12,568 nucleotides of DNA from Avichristensenella sp031549105. GTDB lineage: Bacteria > Bacillota > Clostridia > Christensenellales > Aristaeellaceae. Position 1 is the stretch's first letter, and every line of letters begins with the position of its first letter. The stretch is from positions 1 to 12,568 of the forward strand of contig JAVBQK010000052.1 in assembly GCA_031549105.1 (NCBI GenBank), written 5' to 3'. The translations under genes and the position numbers were made by a program. Below the pieces are notes generated by a model that had not been told where the DNA came from, did not search any database, and saw only the letters and a list, made by a program, of their open reading frames with translations. Positions 1 to 6,735 of this stretch are shown piece by piece.

Positions 1-94
<94 letters not shown>

Positions 95-113
95 CTACGG
101 GCTCCGCCCGTAG
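95..113 (+). promoter_or_regulatory. Leader hairpin just upstream of the solute-binding protein gene
   Basis: CTACGGGC and GCCCGTAG form a perfect 8-bp stem around a TCC loop. The hairpin ends eight bases before the AAGGAGG ribosome binding site at 121-127. It has no T-tract, so it is unlikely to be an intrinsic terminator. Hairpins in this position often stabilise the 5' end of solute-binding protein mRNAs in operons. That role is inferred here. Confidence 0.5.
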
Positions 114-134
114 CATATAAAAGGAGGAAGAACC

Positions 135-1376
135 ATGAAACGCATCCTTTCCCTGGTTTTGTGCGCGCTGATGCTGTGCACGGCGATCCCGGCGTTTGCT
201 TACGATGTGGACGAGACGCTGACCGGCGAATTTACCTGGTGGACGTTCTTTGACCAGGCGCCGTTCCTTCGCGATGAATTCCTCAAGATGTACCCGAACG
301 TGAAGATCAACCTGGAAGTGTTCGGCGGCGAAGATTACCAGACCAAGATCATGAACACGCTGCCCACCGGCCAGGGCGTGCCGGATCTGTTCGACCTGGA
401 AGAGGGCTATGTGTACAAGTTCATCAACAGCCCGCTGCTGGCGAACCTGGAAGAGCTGGGCGTGCGCGACTTCACCGGCGATTACTATCCCTGGGCGCTG
501 GCGATGGCGACCGACTCCAATGGCAACATCAAGGGCGTGTGCGACAACGTTTCCCCCGTTGCCTTCTGGTATCTGCGCGATGCGATGGAAAAGTGGCTGG
601 GCACCAGCGATGATGCCGAGATCACTGCGAAGCTGTCCAGCTGGGACGAGATCCTGAAGCTGGCGCTGGAGATCAAGGAGAAGTCCGATGGCACCGTGTG
701 GCTGATCTCGAGCATGGGCGATATCGTATCAGTAGAAGGCTACAGCCTGGTTCCGTTCGTGCGCAATGGCGAGTTCGCCATTGACCAGGGCTGGATCGAC
801 CTGCTGGCCGTGCTGCGCAAGTTCTGGGACGCGCAGGCCACGCCTGAGCTGGGCGGCTGGTCCGGCGAATGGGCGACCGCGTGGAACGAAGGCTCCCTGC
901 TGATCCGCACCATGCCTTCCTGGGATTTCTTCACCAACTGGGATATCAACACCGGCAATGTCGGCGTTGCCCGTCCGTTCAAGGCGTCCTACTCGGGCGG
1001 CACCTACCGCGCCATCTACGCCAAGAGCGAGAACCAGGAACTGTGCATGAAGTTCATTGAGTTCCTGACCACTGTCGAGTACCAGATCGCCAACCTGGAG
1101 ACCAACAACCAGATGCCCGCCAACATGAAGGTGCTGGAGGCGATGGGCCCGGATTACACCAACGAAAAGTTTGGCGGCCAGAACATCCTCAAGACCTATG
1201 ACGCCGTCTGCCAGAACATCCTGGAGATCGTGCCGGATATCTACACCCGCGACTGCCAGAACATCTTCAGTCGCGTTGCCCGCAATGGCATCAAGGAAGG
1301 CCAGACGGACGATCAGATCATCGACACCTTCAAGAAGGAAGTCGCTGATAAGTATCCGCAGCTCAAGGGCCTGTAA
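135..1376 (+). CDS. ABC transporter extracellular solute-binding protein, family 1 (sugar type)
   Basis: This is the secreted ligand-binding component of a carbohydrate-type ABC importer, 413 residues, the usual size for family-1 solute-binding proteins. Residues 1-22 form a signal peptide with a Lys-Arg n-region, a Leu-rich core and an Ala-Phe-Ala cleavage site before Tyr23. Cys10 and Cys15 lie inside the hydrophobic core and each is preceded by Leu, so there is no convincing lipobox; a secreted or otherwise anchored protein is predicted. The mature start (EFTWWTFFDQ) followed by a conserved 'FLKMYPNVKI' segment is typical of the family. The ATG at 135 follows an AAGGAGG ribosome binding site (121-127) at good spacing. 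No cognate permease is present; it may lie left of the window. The BMP-type transporter at the right end belongs to a different family and is probably not its partner. The substrate cannot be deduced. Confidence 0.92.
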   Translation: MKRILSLVLCALMLCTAIPAFAYDVDETLTGEFTWWTFFDQAPFLRDEFLKMYPNVKINLEVFGGEDYQTKIMNTLPTGQGVPDLFDLEEGYVYKFINSPLLANLEELGVRDFTGDYYPWALAMATDSNGNIKGVCDNVSPVAFWYLRDAMEKWLGTSDDAEITAKLSSWDEILKLALEIKEKSDGTVWLISSMGDIVSVEGYSLVPFVRNGEFAIDQGWIDLLAVLRKFWDAQATPELGGWSGEWATAWNEGSLLIRTMPSWDFFTNWDINTGNVGVARPFKASYSGGTYRAIYAKSENQELCMKFIEFLTTVEYQIANLETNNQMPANMKVLEAMGPDYTNEKFGGQNILKTYDAVCQNILEIVPDIYTRDCQNIFSRVARNGIKEGQTDDQIIDTFKKEVADKYPQLKGL

Positions 1377-1394
1377 GGCAAAGCAGGGAACCGA

Positions 1395-1424
1395 AAAGAG
1401 CGGGCGTTACAGCCCGCTCTTTCT
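1395..1424 (+). terminator. Rho-independent terminator after the solute-binding protein gene
   Basis: AAAGAGCGGGC at 1395-1405 pairs perfectly with GCCCGCTCTTT at 1412-1422 around a 6-base loop. This gives an 11-bp stem whose 3' arm runs into a short T-rich tail. It lies 18 bases after the stop of the solute-binding protein gene. The T-tract is short and the next gene begins 18 bases later on the same strand, so termination may be partial. Confidence 0.85.
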
Positions 1425-1442
1425 GAAAGTTGGGTACGTTTG

Positions 1443-2165
1443 ATGAAGCTATTACCGTCATTCTACCAGGTCGGCGGTCCGGCGCTGACGGCCAAGGACG
1501 ACGCCACCGCCTATCTGCTGCCCGCCGGGGACGCGCTGTACCTGATCGACTGCGGCACGCCGGGTGGATATCCGCAGCTGATGGCCAACATCCGCCGATT
1601 GGGCTTTGATCCCGCGCGGATCACGCGCGTGCTGGGCACGCACGGGCACTTTGATCATGTTGGCGCGGCGGCGCGGCTGGCGGAGGAGTTGGGCGCAGCG
1701 CTGTACCTCCACGAGGCCGATCGGGAACAGGTGGAAATGGGCGATGATGTGCGCACCACGGCGGCGCTGTTGTATGGGGCGAAGTTCCCCAAGGCGCGCG
1801 TCCATAGGCTGCTCGCCGATGGCGATGTGATCCATGTGGATGCAGGCGAACTAACCGTGCTGCATACGCCGGGCCATAGCCTGGGTAGCTGCTGCTTTGT
1901 GCTGAGGCATGTAAACGGCGTCACCACACTGATTGCAGGTGACACGCTGCACGGAGGGTTCAGCCCGCTGATTGGTTCTGATGAGGCCATGTGGAGAGTC
2001 AGCCTTGACAAGTTGTGCGCCCTTTCCTACGATTACTACACGATGGGCCACTGCAACGCCGTGCTCTTTGCCGATGCCGACGCGCGGCTGGATTGCCTGC
2101 GCCGCTCGTTTGCCAACTACTATAATCCGTGGTTCAAGACGTTTTCCGACGAGTACCGTTACTAA
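1443..2165 (+). CDS. MBL-fold (metallo-beta-lactamase superfamily) metallo-hydrolase
   Basis: A 240-residue stand-alone metallo-beta-lactamase-fold hydrolase of glyoxalase-II-like size. The full metal-ligand set is visible: Asp36 in LIDCG, the THGHFDH signature (His67, His69, Asp71, His72), His145 in HTPGH, Asp167 in AGDTLHGG, and His203 in MGHC. It has no signal peptide, so a cytoplasmic enzyme is predicted. The family covers thioester, lactone, phosphodiester and other hydrolases, and substrate cannot be assigned. The start is uncertain: ATG at 1443 is directly preceded by an in-frame TTG at 1440, and neither has a recognisable ribosome binding site. It lies directly behind the terminator of the solute-binding protein gene, so expression probably depends on readthrough. 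Its stop overlaps the stop of the convergent oxidoreductase gene by four bases. Confidence 0.9.
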   Translation: MKLLPSFYQVGGPALTAKDDATAYLLPAGDALYLIDCGTPGGYPQLMANIRRLGFDPARITRVLGTHGHFDHVGAAARLAEELGAALYLHEADREQVEMGDDVRTTAALLYGAKFPKARVHRLLADGDVIHVDAGELTVLHTPGHSLGSCCFVLRHVNGVTTLIAGDTLHGGFSPLIGSDEAMWRVSLDKLCALSYDYYTMGHCNAVLFADADARLDCLRRSFANYYNPWFKTFSDEYRY

Positions 2166-4747
2166 TCTATCCGCTGCCTGATTCGCTGGATGCCGCTTCC
2201 ACCGGAGAGCACTGCTAGCGTCGCCTCTGCGGTGGCTGCGATGGCGCGCGCAGGGTGCGCCGCGAGCGCCCGAAGGCCGGAGAATCCTTCGGAATCATCC
2301 AGCCGCGCCAGCGCTTCGCAGAGAGCCAGCCGAAGCATCGCGAAGCGCTCGGCGAGCAGCGGGTCCGCTTCGCCTTCACCGGATAGCTCCGGCAGTGCCA
2401 GTAATGCATGCAGCATTGGTGCGAAGGCGGCTTCCCCGCGCCGCGCCGCGACATAGGCGAAGCACTCCACGTAGCAGTATGTGCCGGCGCGAAGGTCGCG
2501 CCAGTCGCGTGGCCCGGCAGGTAACAGGCGCAGCACTTCCTCGAACAGATCTGCGACCGGCGCTTTGTGTTCCCAGGCCAATGTGTTCAGCAGATAGACC
2601 GCCTCCGGCATCAGGCCATGGTCGGGCAGCAGCTGCCCGAACGTCGTGGGCCCCACGCGCGGCGGTAGGCCAGGCTGGGCATCCAGCATCGCCCATATGC
2701 GGGCGGTGATGTCCCGAACACCATTCTCACACCCGTGCCAAAGCAACAACCGCGAAAGCAGAAGCCTCCGCTCGGATGGGCTTTTTTCGTTTTGGTAAGC
2801 GGCGCGTAGCAACGGCAGGATTGCAGCCGTAGGCGCGAGCAGGCAGGTGGTCGCAGCGTCCGGAGCATCTACCCAGATGGCTGGGTCCATGTCCAGCCAC
2901 TCAAGGGTTTCTGCGCCGGTCAACGCATCTACTGCCTCGGCCAGGGAGGGCGTTTCCACAATGGGACACGTGAGCCGCTGCCCGCCCGCCGCCGCAATCG
3001 CTTCCTGCAGGCCGGTCGCCTCCCATGCCGGAACGCCTTGCTGCACTGATAATGCCGCCAGAACGCCCAGCGCGAACCCCTGCTGCTGCAAGTCCGGCTG
3101 CATGCGCAGCCCTGGAAACGCATTGTGCGTGGCGCTGATCGCTTTGCCGCCCACCAGCAGCCCGGGGATAGGCCGTCCGTCCGGCATCACCGGGATCACT
3201 GCGCCGCGCGGCACTGCCATGCGCAGGTTCGGCGGCAACAGCCCCGCGTAGACGATGTCTGCGGTCAGCTTGCCCTTGGGGTCGTAGTTGCTAAAGCAGA
3301 CGTAGAGCGGATCGGCAACGGGGCGCATCGCGAGCAGGTCCGTCAGCGTGACGGTTTCCATCCCCCGGATGTGGCGGCTTTCGCGCAGCGCGACATAGTC
3401 GCCGTGGTCATACAGGTCGCTGCCTAGCCGCCTGCCCTGGATGATGAAGCGCGTATAGTCCAGCGGGTCGCCGACGTGCACCATCGTGGAGAAGTTGTTG
3501 CGGTAGTTGTCCGGTGCGGTGTACTGCGCAAGAGAACCCCAGTAGGTCAGCGCACCGTTCCCCGCGCCGTAGCTGTGCGCGGCACCCGCAAGCACCGCGA
3601 CATCACCGTCGCCTGTGGCGTCAATGACCACCGGCGCGTGCGCACGGCACAGCGCGCCATCCCGCGCGTAGGTCACGCCGGTAATGGCATCGCCTTCGCG
3701 AAGAACGCCGCAAGCAAGCGCTTCATGCCGCACATGGACGCTTGCCTCACGGCAGAGCTTTGCCAGTGCCAGTGCCTTGATATCCGGCAGGAATACATCA
3801 TGCTCATTCCACAGGCACATTTTGCGCGGCAGACCCAGCGACTGGTAGAGCGCATCCACCTCGGCGTCGATTATAGCTGTCGCGCCGTCGCGCGTGCCGA
3901 ACCAATAGATGCTGACGCCGCCCGCCGTGGCCGTGCCGCCCAGGATAGCGTTCATCTCCAGCAGCAGCACTGAAAGCCCCTGGCGTGCGGCAGAAAACGC
4001 CGCCACAGCGCCCGCCGTGCCGCCGCCCACGACGACCACGTCGGCGTGCAGATCGTCGCCATCGGGGTGAAAAGGCACCGACGGTTGTACTGCAAGGCCC
4101 GCATCTATGGCTGCCTGGACATCAATGCCGCCCAGTGGCGTGCAGCAAACCCCGCTGCGGGCCAGCGTGATGCGCTCATAGCCCGGCAGTGACTTTTGCG
4201 CGGCAAACGCTTGCAGCGATAACTCGCGCACTGCGTACCAATCGTCTGGAGTATCTTCCGGGACTGGAACGTGCAGCACCGCATGTCCATCCCCGCCCGG
4301 CGCGCCCATGATGTGCAACGCGTACTGGCGCGCGCCCTGGCTGCATGTGCCGTCCAGTGCGCGGCAGTCGTATACCCGCTCACACGTCACAGCATGCAGC
4401 CCAGATTTGCAGGCGACGGTCAGCTGCCCGTCTCCCCATTGAACCGCATGTGCCGTGTACAGCAGCTGCACACCCGCCTCGCGGCACAGGTCCTCGCCAT
4501 GGCGCTTGAGCCGGTCCGGGTGCGCAAGGGTGTCCGACACCCGGTATAACGGCGGAAACAGGCGCAATGGCCATTCGCTATCCATGCCGTGTGGCAGCGC
4601 GTAGTCGCCGGCGCGGTGCAGGTCGCGAAAAAGGCATGTTCCCGCCTCCACCAGCAGCACGCTTTCCCCGGCCCGCGCCAACGAAAGCGCGCGCACAAGT
4701 CCCGCGATATTCCCACCCAGCACCGCACACGATACGGAAAAGAGCAT
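2162..4747 (-). CDS. FAD-dependent oxidoreductase, large, with duplicated dinucleotide-binding motif and helical C-terminal region
   Basis: An 861-residue flavoprotein of the FAD_oxidored type, much longer than the usual roughly 450-600 residues. An N-terminal Rossmann-like unit begins at residue 5 (LGGNIAG at 10-16, LLVEAG at 31-36). A second, canonical unit begins near 236 (VVVVGGGTAG at 237-246, LLLEMN near 261, then GGTATAGG). The flavin-domain core continues with VIDATGDGDVA (374-384), a conserved Arg-rich LRESRHIRGMET stretch (453-465), and NAFPGLRMQPDLQQQG near 542-557, which resembles the family's C-terminal FAD-contacting region. Residues from about 630 to the end are Leu/Ala-rich predicted helices resembling HEAT-like repeats, with no catalytic motif I recognise. 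No signal peptide is evident. The ATG is set by a GGAGGG site (4754-4759) six bases upstream. It is divergent from the kinase-isomerase fusion, suggesting a shared sugar pathway. The electron acceptor and substrate are unknown. Confidence 0.9.
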   Translation of the reverse strand: MLFSVSCAVLGGNIAGLVRALSLARAGESVLLVEAGTCLFRDLHRAGDYALPHGMDSEWPLRLFPPLYRVSDTLAHPDRLKRHGEDLCREAGVQLLYTAHAVQWGDGQLTVACKSGLHAVTCERVYDCRALDGTCSQGARQYALHIMGAPGGDGHAVLHVPVPEDTPDDWYAVRELSLQAFAAQKSLPGYERITLARSGVCCTPLGGIDVQAAIDAGLAVQPSVPFHPDGDDLHADVVVVGGGTAGAVAAFSAARQGLSVLLLEMNAILGGTATAGGVSIYWFGTRDGATAIIDAEVDALYQSLGLPRKMCLWNEHDVFLPDIKALALAKLCREASVHVRHEALACGVLREGDAITGVTYARDGALCRAHAPVVIDATGDGDVAVLAGAAHSYGAGNGALTYWGSLAQYTAPDNYRNNFSTMVHVGDPLDYTRFIIQGRRLGSDLYDHGDYVALRESRHIRGMETVTLTDLLAMRPVADPLYVCFSNYDPKGKLTADIVYAGLLPPNLRMAVPRGAVIPVMPDGRPIPGLLVGGKAISATHNAFPGLRMQPDLQQQGFALGVLAALSVQQGVPAWEATGLQEAIAAAGGQRLTCPIVETPSLAEAVDALTGAETLEWLDMDPAIWVDAPDAATTCLLAPTAAILPLLRAAYQNEKSPSERRLLLSRLLLWHGCENGVRDITARIWAMLDAQPGLPPRVGPTTFGQLLPDHGLMPEAVYLLNTLAWEHKAPVADLFEEVLRLLPAGPRDWRDLRAGTYCYVECFAYVAARRGEAAFAPMLHALLALPELSGEGEADPLLAERFAMLRLALCEALARLDDSEGFSGLRALAAHPARAIAATAEATLAVLSGGSGIQRIRQRID

Positions 4748-4784
4748 GGCAAACCCTCCGCGCAGTTGATTTGTGAAGCCGCTT

Positions 4785-4790
4785 TATGAT
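4785..4790 (+). promoter_or_regulatory. Candidate -10 element for the ROK-SIS fusion gene
   Basis: TATGAT matches the -10 consensus at 5 of 6 positions and overlaps, on the opposite strand, the -10 of the divergent gene. The best upstream hexamer, TTGATT at 4766-4771, is only 13 bases away, shorter than normal. This promoter may therefore be weak or activator-dependent, or the true promoter may differ. Confidence 0.3.
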
Positions 4791-4814
4791 ACCATGGACC
4801 CGTAGAAATGTACA
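4786..4814 (-). promoter_or_regulatory. Candidate promoter for the FAD oxidoreductase gene
   Basis: Read on the minus strand, TGTACA (4809-4814, 4 of 6 matches to the -35 consensus) is separated by 17 bases from TATCAT (4786-4791, 5 of 6 matches to the -10), which is preceded by TGG as an extended -10 element. Transcription would start around 4780, leaving room for the ribosome binding site at 4754-4759. The prediction rests on sequence pattern only. Confidence 0.45.
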
Positions 4815-4825
4815 TAAACCACGAA

Positions 4826-4831
4826 AAGGAG
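4826..4831 (+). promoter_or_regulatory. Ribosome binding site fixing the start of the ROK-SIS gene
   Basis: AAGGAG lies six bases before the ATG at 4838. An upstream in-frame ATG at 4808 would place this site inside the coding region and would add ten residues before the conserved ROK N-terminus. The 4838 start is therefore preferred. Confidence 0.8.
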
Positions 4832-4837
4832 CGCCCT

Positions 4838-6475
4838 ATGCGATTTATCGGCCTGGACATCGGCGGCACCAAATGTGCGGTGCTGCTCGCGCACGTTGAC
4901 TTTGGCATCCATATCGACGACAAGATCCGCTTTGATACACGCACTGAACTGGGCCTTGACCATACGCTTGCGCGCCTGTATGAGGCGATGGATGAGATTC
5001 TCGCCCGCAACAACCTTACGGCCGCAGATCTCCATGCCATAGGCGTCAGCTGCGGCGGCCCGCTGGATAGCCGCGCGGGCGTGGTGCTGGCCCCGCCGAA
5101 CCTGCCCGGCTGGGAAAACGTGCCGCTGGCCGCGATGCTGACGGAACGCTATGGCCTGCCAGCCTTCCTGCAGAACGACGCCAACGCCTGCGCGCTGGTC
5201 GAGTGGAAGATGGGCGCGGGGCGCCGCACGCGCGACATGATCTTCCTGACGATGGGCACTGGCATGGGCGCAGGCGTCATCGCCGAAGGAAAACTCTTGC
5301 GCGGCCACACCGACATGGGCGGCGAGGTCGGCCATCTACGCCTGATGGAGGACGGCCCAGTCGGCTTTGGCAAGGCTGGCTCGTTTGAAGGGTTTACCAG
5401 CGGCGGCGGCATCGGCAGGCAGGCGCAGGCATGGACCAAGCGCCTGTGCACCGAGGGCCGCCCGCCGAAATGGACGCGCGACGGCGTGCCGGACGATGGT
5501 ATTACCACCAAGGTGATCGCCGACTACGCCAAAGCTGGCGATGCGGACGCGATCGAAATATTCACGTACATCGGCGAGATGCTGGGGCGCGGCCTCAGCC
5601 TGCTGGTCGATGCGTTCAACCCGGAGTGCATCGTCATCGGCAGTATTTTTGTCCGGTGTGAGGCGCTGCTGCGCCCGTCGATGGAGGCAGCGCTGGCACG
5701 CGAGGCGATCCCGTATTCGCTAAACGGTCTGCGCGTCGTTCCAGCCGAGACGGGTGAGGCGCTGGGCGATCTGGCAAGCGTGATGGTGGCGCTAAACGCG
5801 CTGGAGATCGACCCGATGACCGAAGGCCCGGAACGCAGTGAACCCGTGCTGACCCATCTGCGCCGCCTGGTCACGCGCAACCCGGCGCTCGCCCCATCAG
5901 AGAAAGACATCCTGGCCGCATACGAGGCGCTTTACCGCTGTTTCGCGCATGGCGGCAAGCTCCTCCTCTGCGGCAATGGCGGCAGTTGCGCCGACGCGCA
6001 GCACATCGTGGGCGAGCTAATGAAGGGTTTCTACCTGCCCAGACCCCTCCCCATGGACGAACAAGCGGCCATCGACGAGGTGCTAGGCATGCACGCGCCC
6101 TTGCAAGGCGCGCTCCCCGCAATCGCGCTCTCCGAGCATAGCGCGCTATCCACAGCCTTTGCCAACGATGTCGACCCCAGCCTGGTCTTTGCACAGCAGG
6201 TAATCGGCTACGGCAAACCGGGCGACGTACTCCTAGGCATGAGCACCAGCGGCAACGCCCGCAACGTCCTCGCCGCAGCCAAGGTAGCAAAGGCCCGCGG
6301 CCTGACCGTAATCGCCTTCACCGGCGGCACCGGTGGCCACATCAAGGCCGCAGCCGACATCTCCATCGTCGTCCCGGGCAACAACCCAGCGGACGTGCAG
6401 GAGCTACACCTACCCCTCTATCACGCACTCTGCGCGATGCTGGAGACGAAGTTCTTCGGAGGGGACGAAGGGTAA
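4838..6475 (+). CDS. Bifunctional ROK-family sugar kinase / GmhA-like SIS phosphosugar isomerase fusion
   Basis: A 545-residue cytoplasmic fusion. Residues 1 to about 320 are a ROK kinase: GLDIGGTK (5-12, phosphate loop), GVSCGGPLD (69-77), LQNDANA with likely catalytic Asp114, MGTGMGAGV (139-147) and GGEVGH (161-166). The CxCGxxGC zinc cysteines of classical ROK proteins are absent; the position reads GPVGFGKAGSFEGFTSGGG. Residues about 335-545 are a SIS domain of the GmhA/DiaA type: CGNGGSCADAQH (378-389), STSGNARNV (469-477), and VQELHLPLYH (520-529). His389, Glu393, Gln521 and His529 match the spacing of the zinc ligands of phosphoheptose isomerases. Phosphorylation followed by aldose-ketose isomerisation of a sugar phosphate is inferred; sedoheptulose 7-phosphate is the known GmhA substrate but is not proven here. 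The gene is divergent from the FAD oxidoreductase. Its start follows AAGGAG at 4826-4831. Confidence 0.92.
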   Translation: MRFIGLDIGGTKCAVLLAHVDFGIHIDDKIRFDTRTELGLDHTLARLYEAMDEILARNNLTAADLHAIGVSCGGPLDSRAGVVLAPPNLPGWENVPLAAMLTERYGLPAFLQNDANACALVEWKMGAGRRTRDMIFLTMGTGMGAGVIAEGKLLRGHTDMGGEVGHLRLMEDGPVGFGKAGSFEGFTSGGGIGRQAQAWTKRLCTEGRPPKWTRDGVPDDGITTKVIADYAKAGDADAIEIFTYIGEMLGRGLSLLVDAFNPECIVIGSIFVRCEALLRPSMEAALAREAIPYSLNGLRVVPAETGEALGDLASVMVALNALEIDPMTEGPERSEPVLTHLRRLVTRNPALAPSEKDILAAYEALYRCFAHGGKLLLCGNGGSCADAQHIVGELMKGFYLPRPLPMDEQAAIDEVLGMHAPLQGALPAIALSEHSALSTAFANDVDPSLVFAQQVIGYGKPGDVLLGMSTSGNARNVLAAAKVAKARGLTVIAFTGGTGGHIKAAADISIVVPGNNPADVQELHLPLYHALCAMLETKFFGGDEG

Positions 6476-6483
6476 CGGGGGAA

Positions 6484-6543
6484 CGCCAGGGGAGCGCTGC
6501 TCCCCTGGACCCCTCGCCAAAGGGCCTTGCCCTTTGGAAACCC
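6484..6543 (+). repeat. Two-hairpin palindromic repeat, left copy
   Basis: Two consecutive hairpins lie just after the ROK-SIS stop. CCAGGGGAGC/GCTCCCCTGG (6486-6508) is a 10-bp stem with a 3-base loop. CCAAAGGGC/GCCCTTTGG (6517-6537) is a 9-bp stem with a 3-base loop. The unit recurs in reverse orientation at 6664-6717. It resembles REP-like intergenic repeats of high-GC Clostridia. It has no T-tract, but could still slow transcription or block 3' exonucleases for the upstream gene. Confidence 0.8.
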
Positions 6544-6638
6544 AACATTTCGCCTCACAGCGGGAAGCATTTCCAGAAGAGATGGACAGTTTCCAGACTG
6601 AAACGGCCATGCGCGAGAGGTGTTTCCCCTATAGCAAG
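6544..6638. other. Spacer between inverted repeat copies
   Basis: About 95 bases between the repeat pair. I see no convincing gene: short reading frames crossing it run through the palindromic repeats and have no ribosome binding site. No promoter stands out. With its flanking repeats this forms the whole 260-base gap between the fusion gene and the acetyltransferase gene. Confidence 0.5.
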
Positions 6639-6670
6639 AAACCCACCCCTGCGTGAGCAGAGATGGGTTT
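6639..6670 (-). terminator. Possible intrinsic terminator of the ABC/GH105/GNAT operon
   Basis: AAACCCA (6639-6645) pairs with TGGGTTT (6664-6670). An inner CTGC/GCAG stem with a GTGA loop follows a symmetric 3x3 internal loop. Read on the minus strand the hairpin is followed by TTTCTT, a short T-rich tail, placing it about 65 bases after the acetyltransferase stop. The bipartite stem makes this only a moderate call. Confidence 0.45.
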
Positions 6671-6717
6671 GGAAAGGGCAACGCCCTTCCCGGGGTCCAG
6701 GGGCAAAGCCCCTGGCG
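6664..6717 (-). repeat. Two-hairpin palindromic repeat, right copy (inverted)
   Basis: Read on the minus strand this matches the copy at 6484-6543 in order and wording: ACGCCAGGGG, a first hairpin (CCAGGGGC/GCCCCTGG, 6697-6715), TGGACCCC, a second hairpin (6671-6691), then AAACCCA. The second stem has GG/CC at its base where the left copy has CC/GG, so pairing is preserved despite sequence change. It lies 18 bases after the acetyltransferase stop. Confidence 0.8.
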
Positions 6718-6735
6718 TCCTCCTTGTTCGCCCCC

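Noticed and set aside
135..1376. Assignment of the solute-binding protein as partner of the ABC operon at 8894-12452
   Set aside because: The protein is of the sugar family-1 type, whereas that operon encodes a BMP-type transporter that uses a different class of binding protein. The genes are also far apart and on opposite strands.
3476..3973. 165-residue plus-strand open frame inside the oxidoreductase gene
   Set aside because: Antisense shadow of a conserved FAD protein, rich in Arg/His/Val, with no domain or start signal.
4808..4837. Upstream ATG as start of the ROK-SIS gene
   Set aside because: It would place the AAGGAG site inside the gene and add ten residues ahead of the conserved ROK start; it also lies within the promoter region.
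6333..6681. Short open frames crossing the 6476-6735 spacer on both strands
   Set aside because: They run through the palindromic repeats and the tail of the fusion gene. No ribosome binding site or conserved domain is visible; such frames commonly arise from translated repeats.
6484..6717. CRISPR array or insertion sequence in the intergenic repeat region
   Set aside because: Only two copies, inverted rather than tandem, with no spacer periodicity and no transposase gene.
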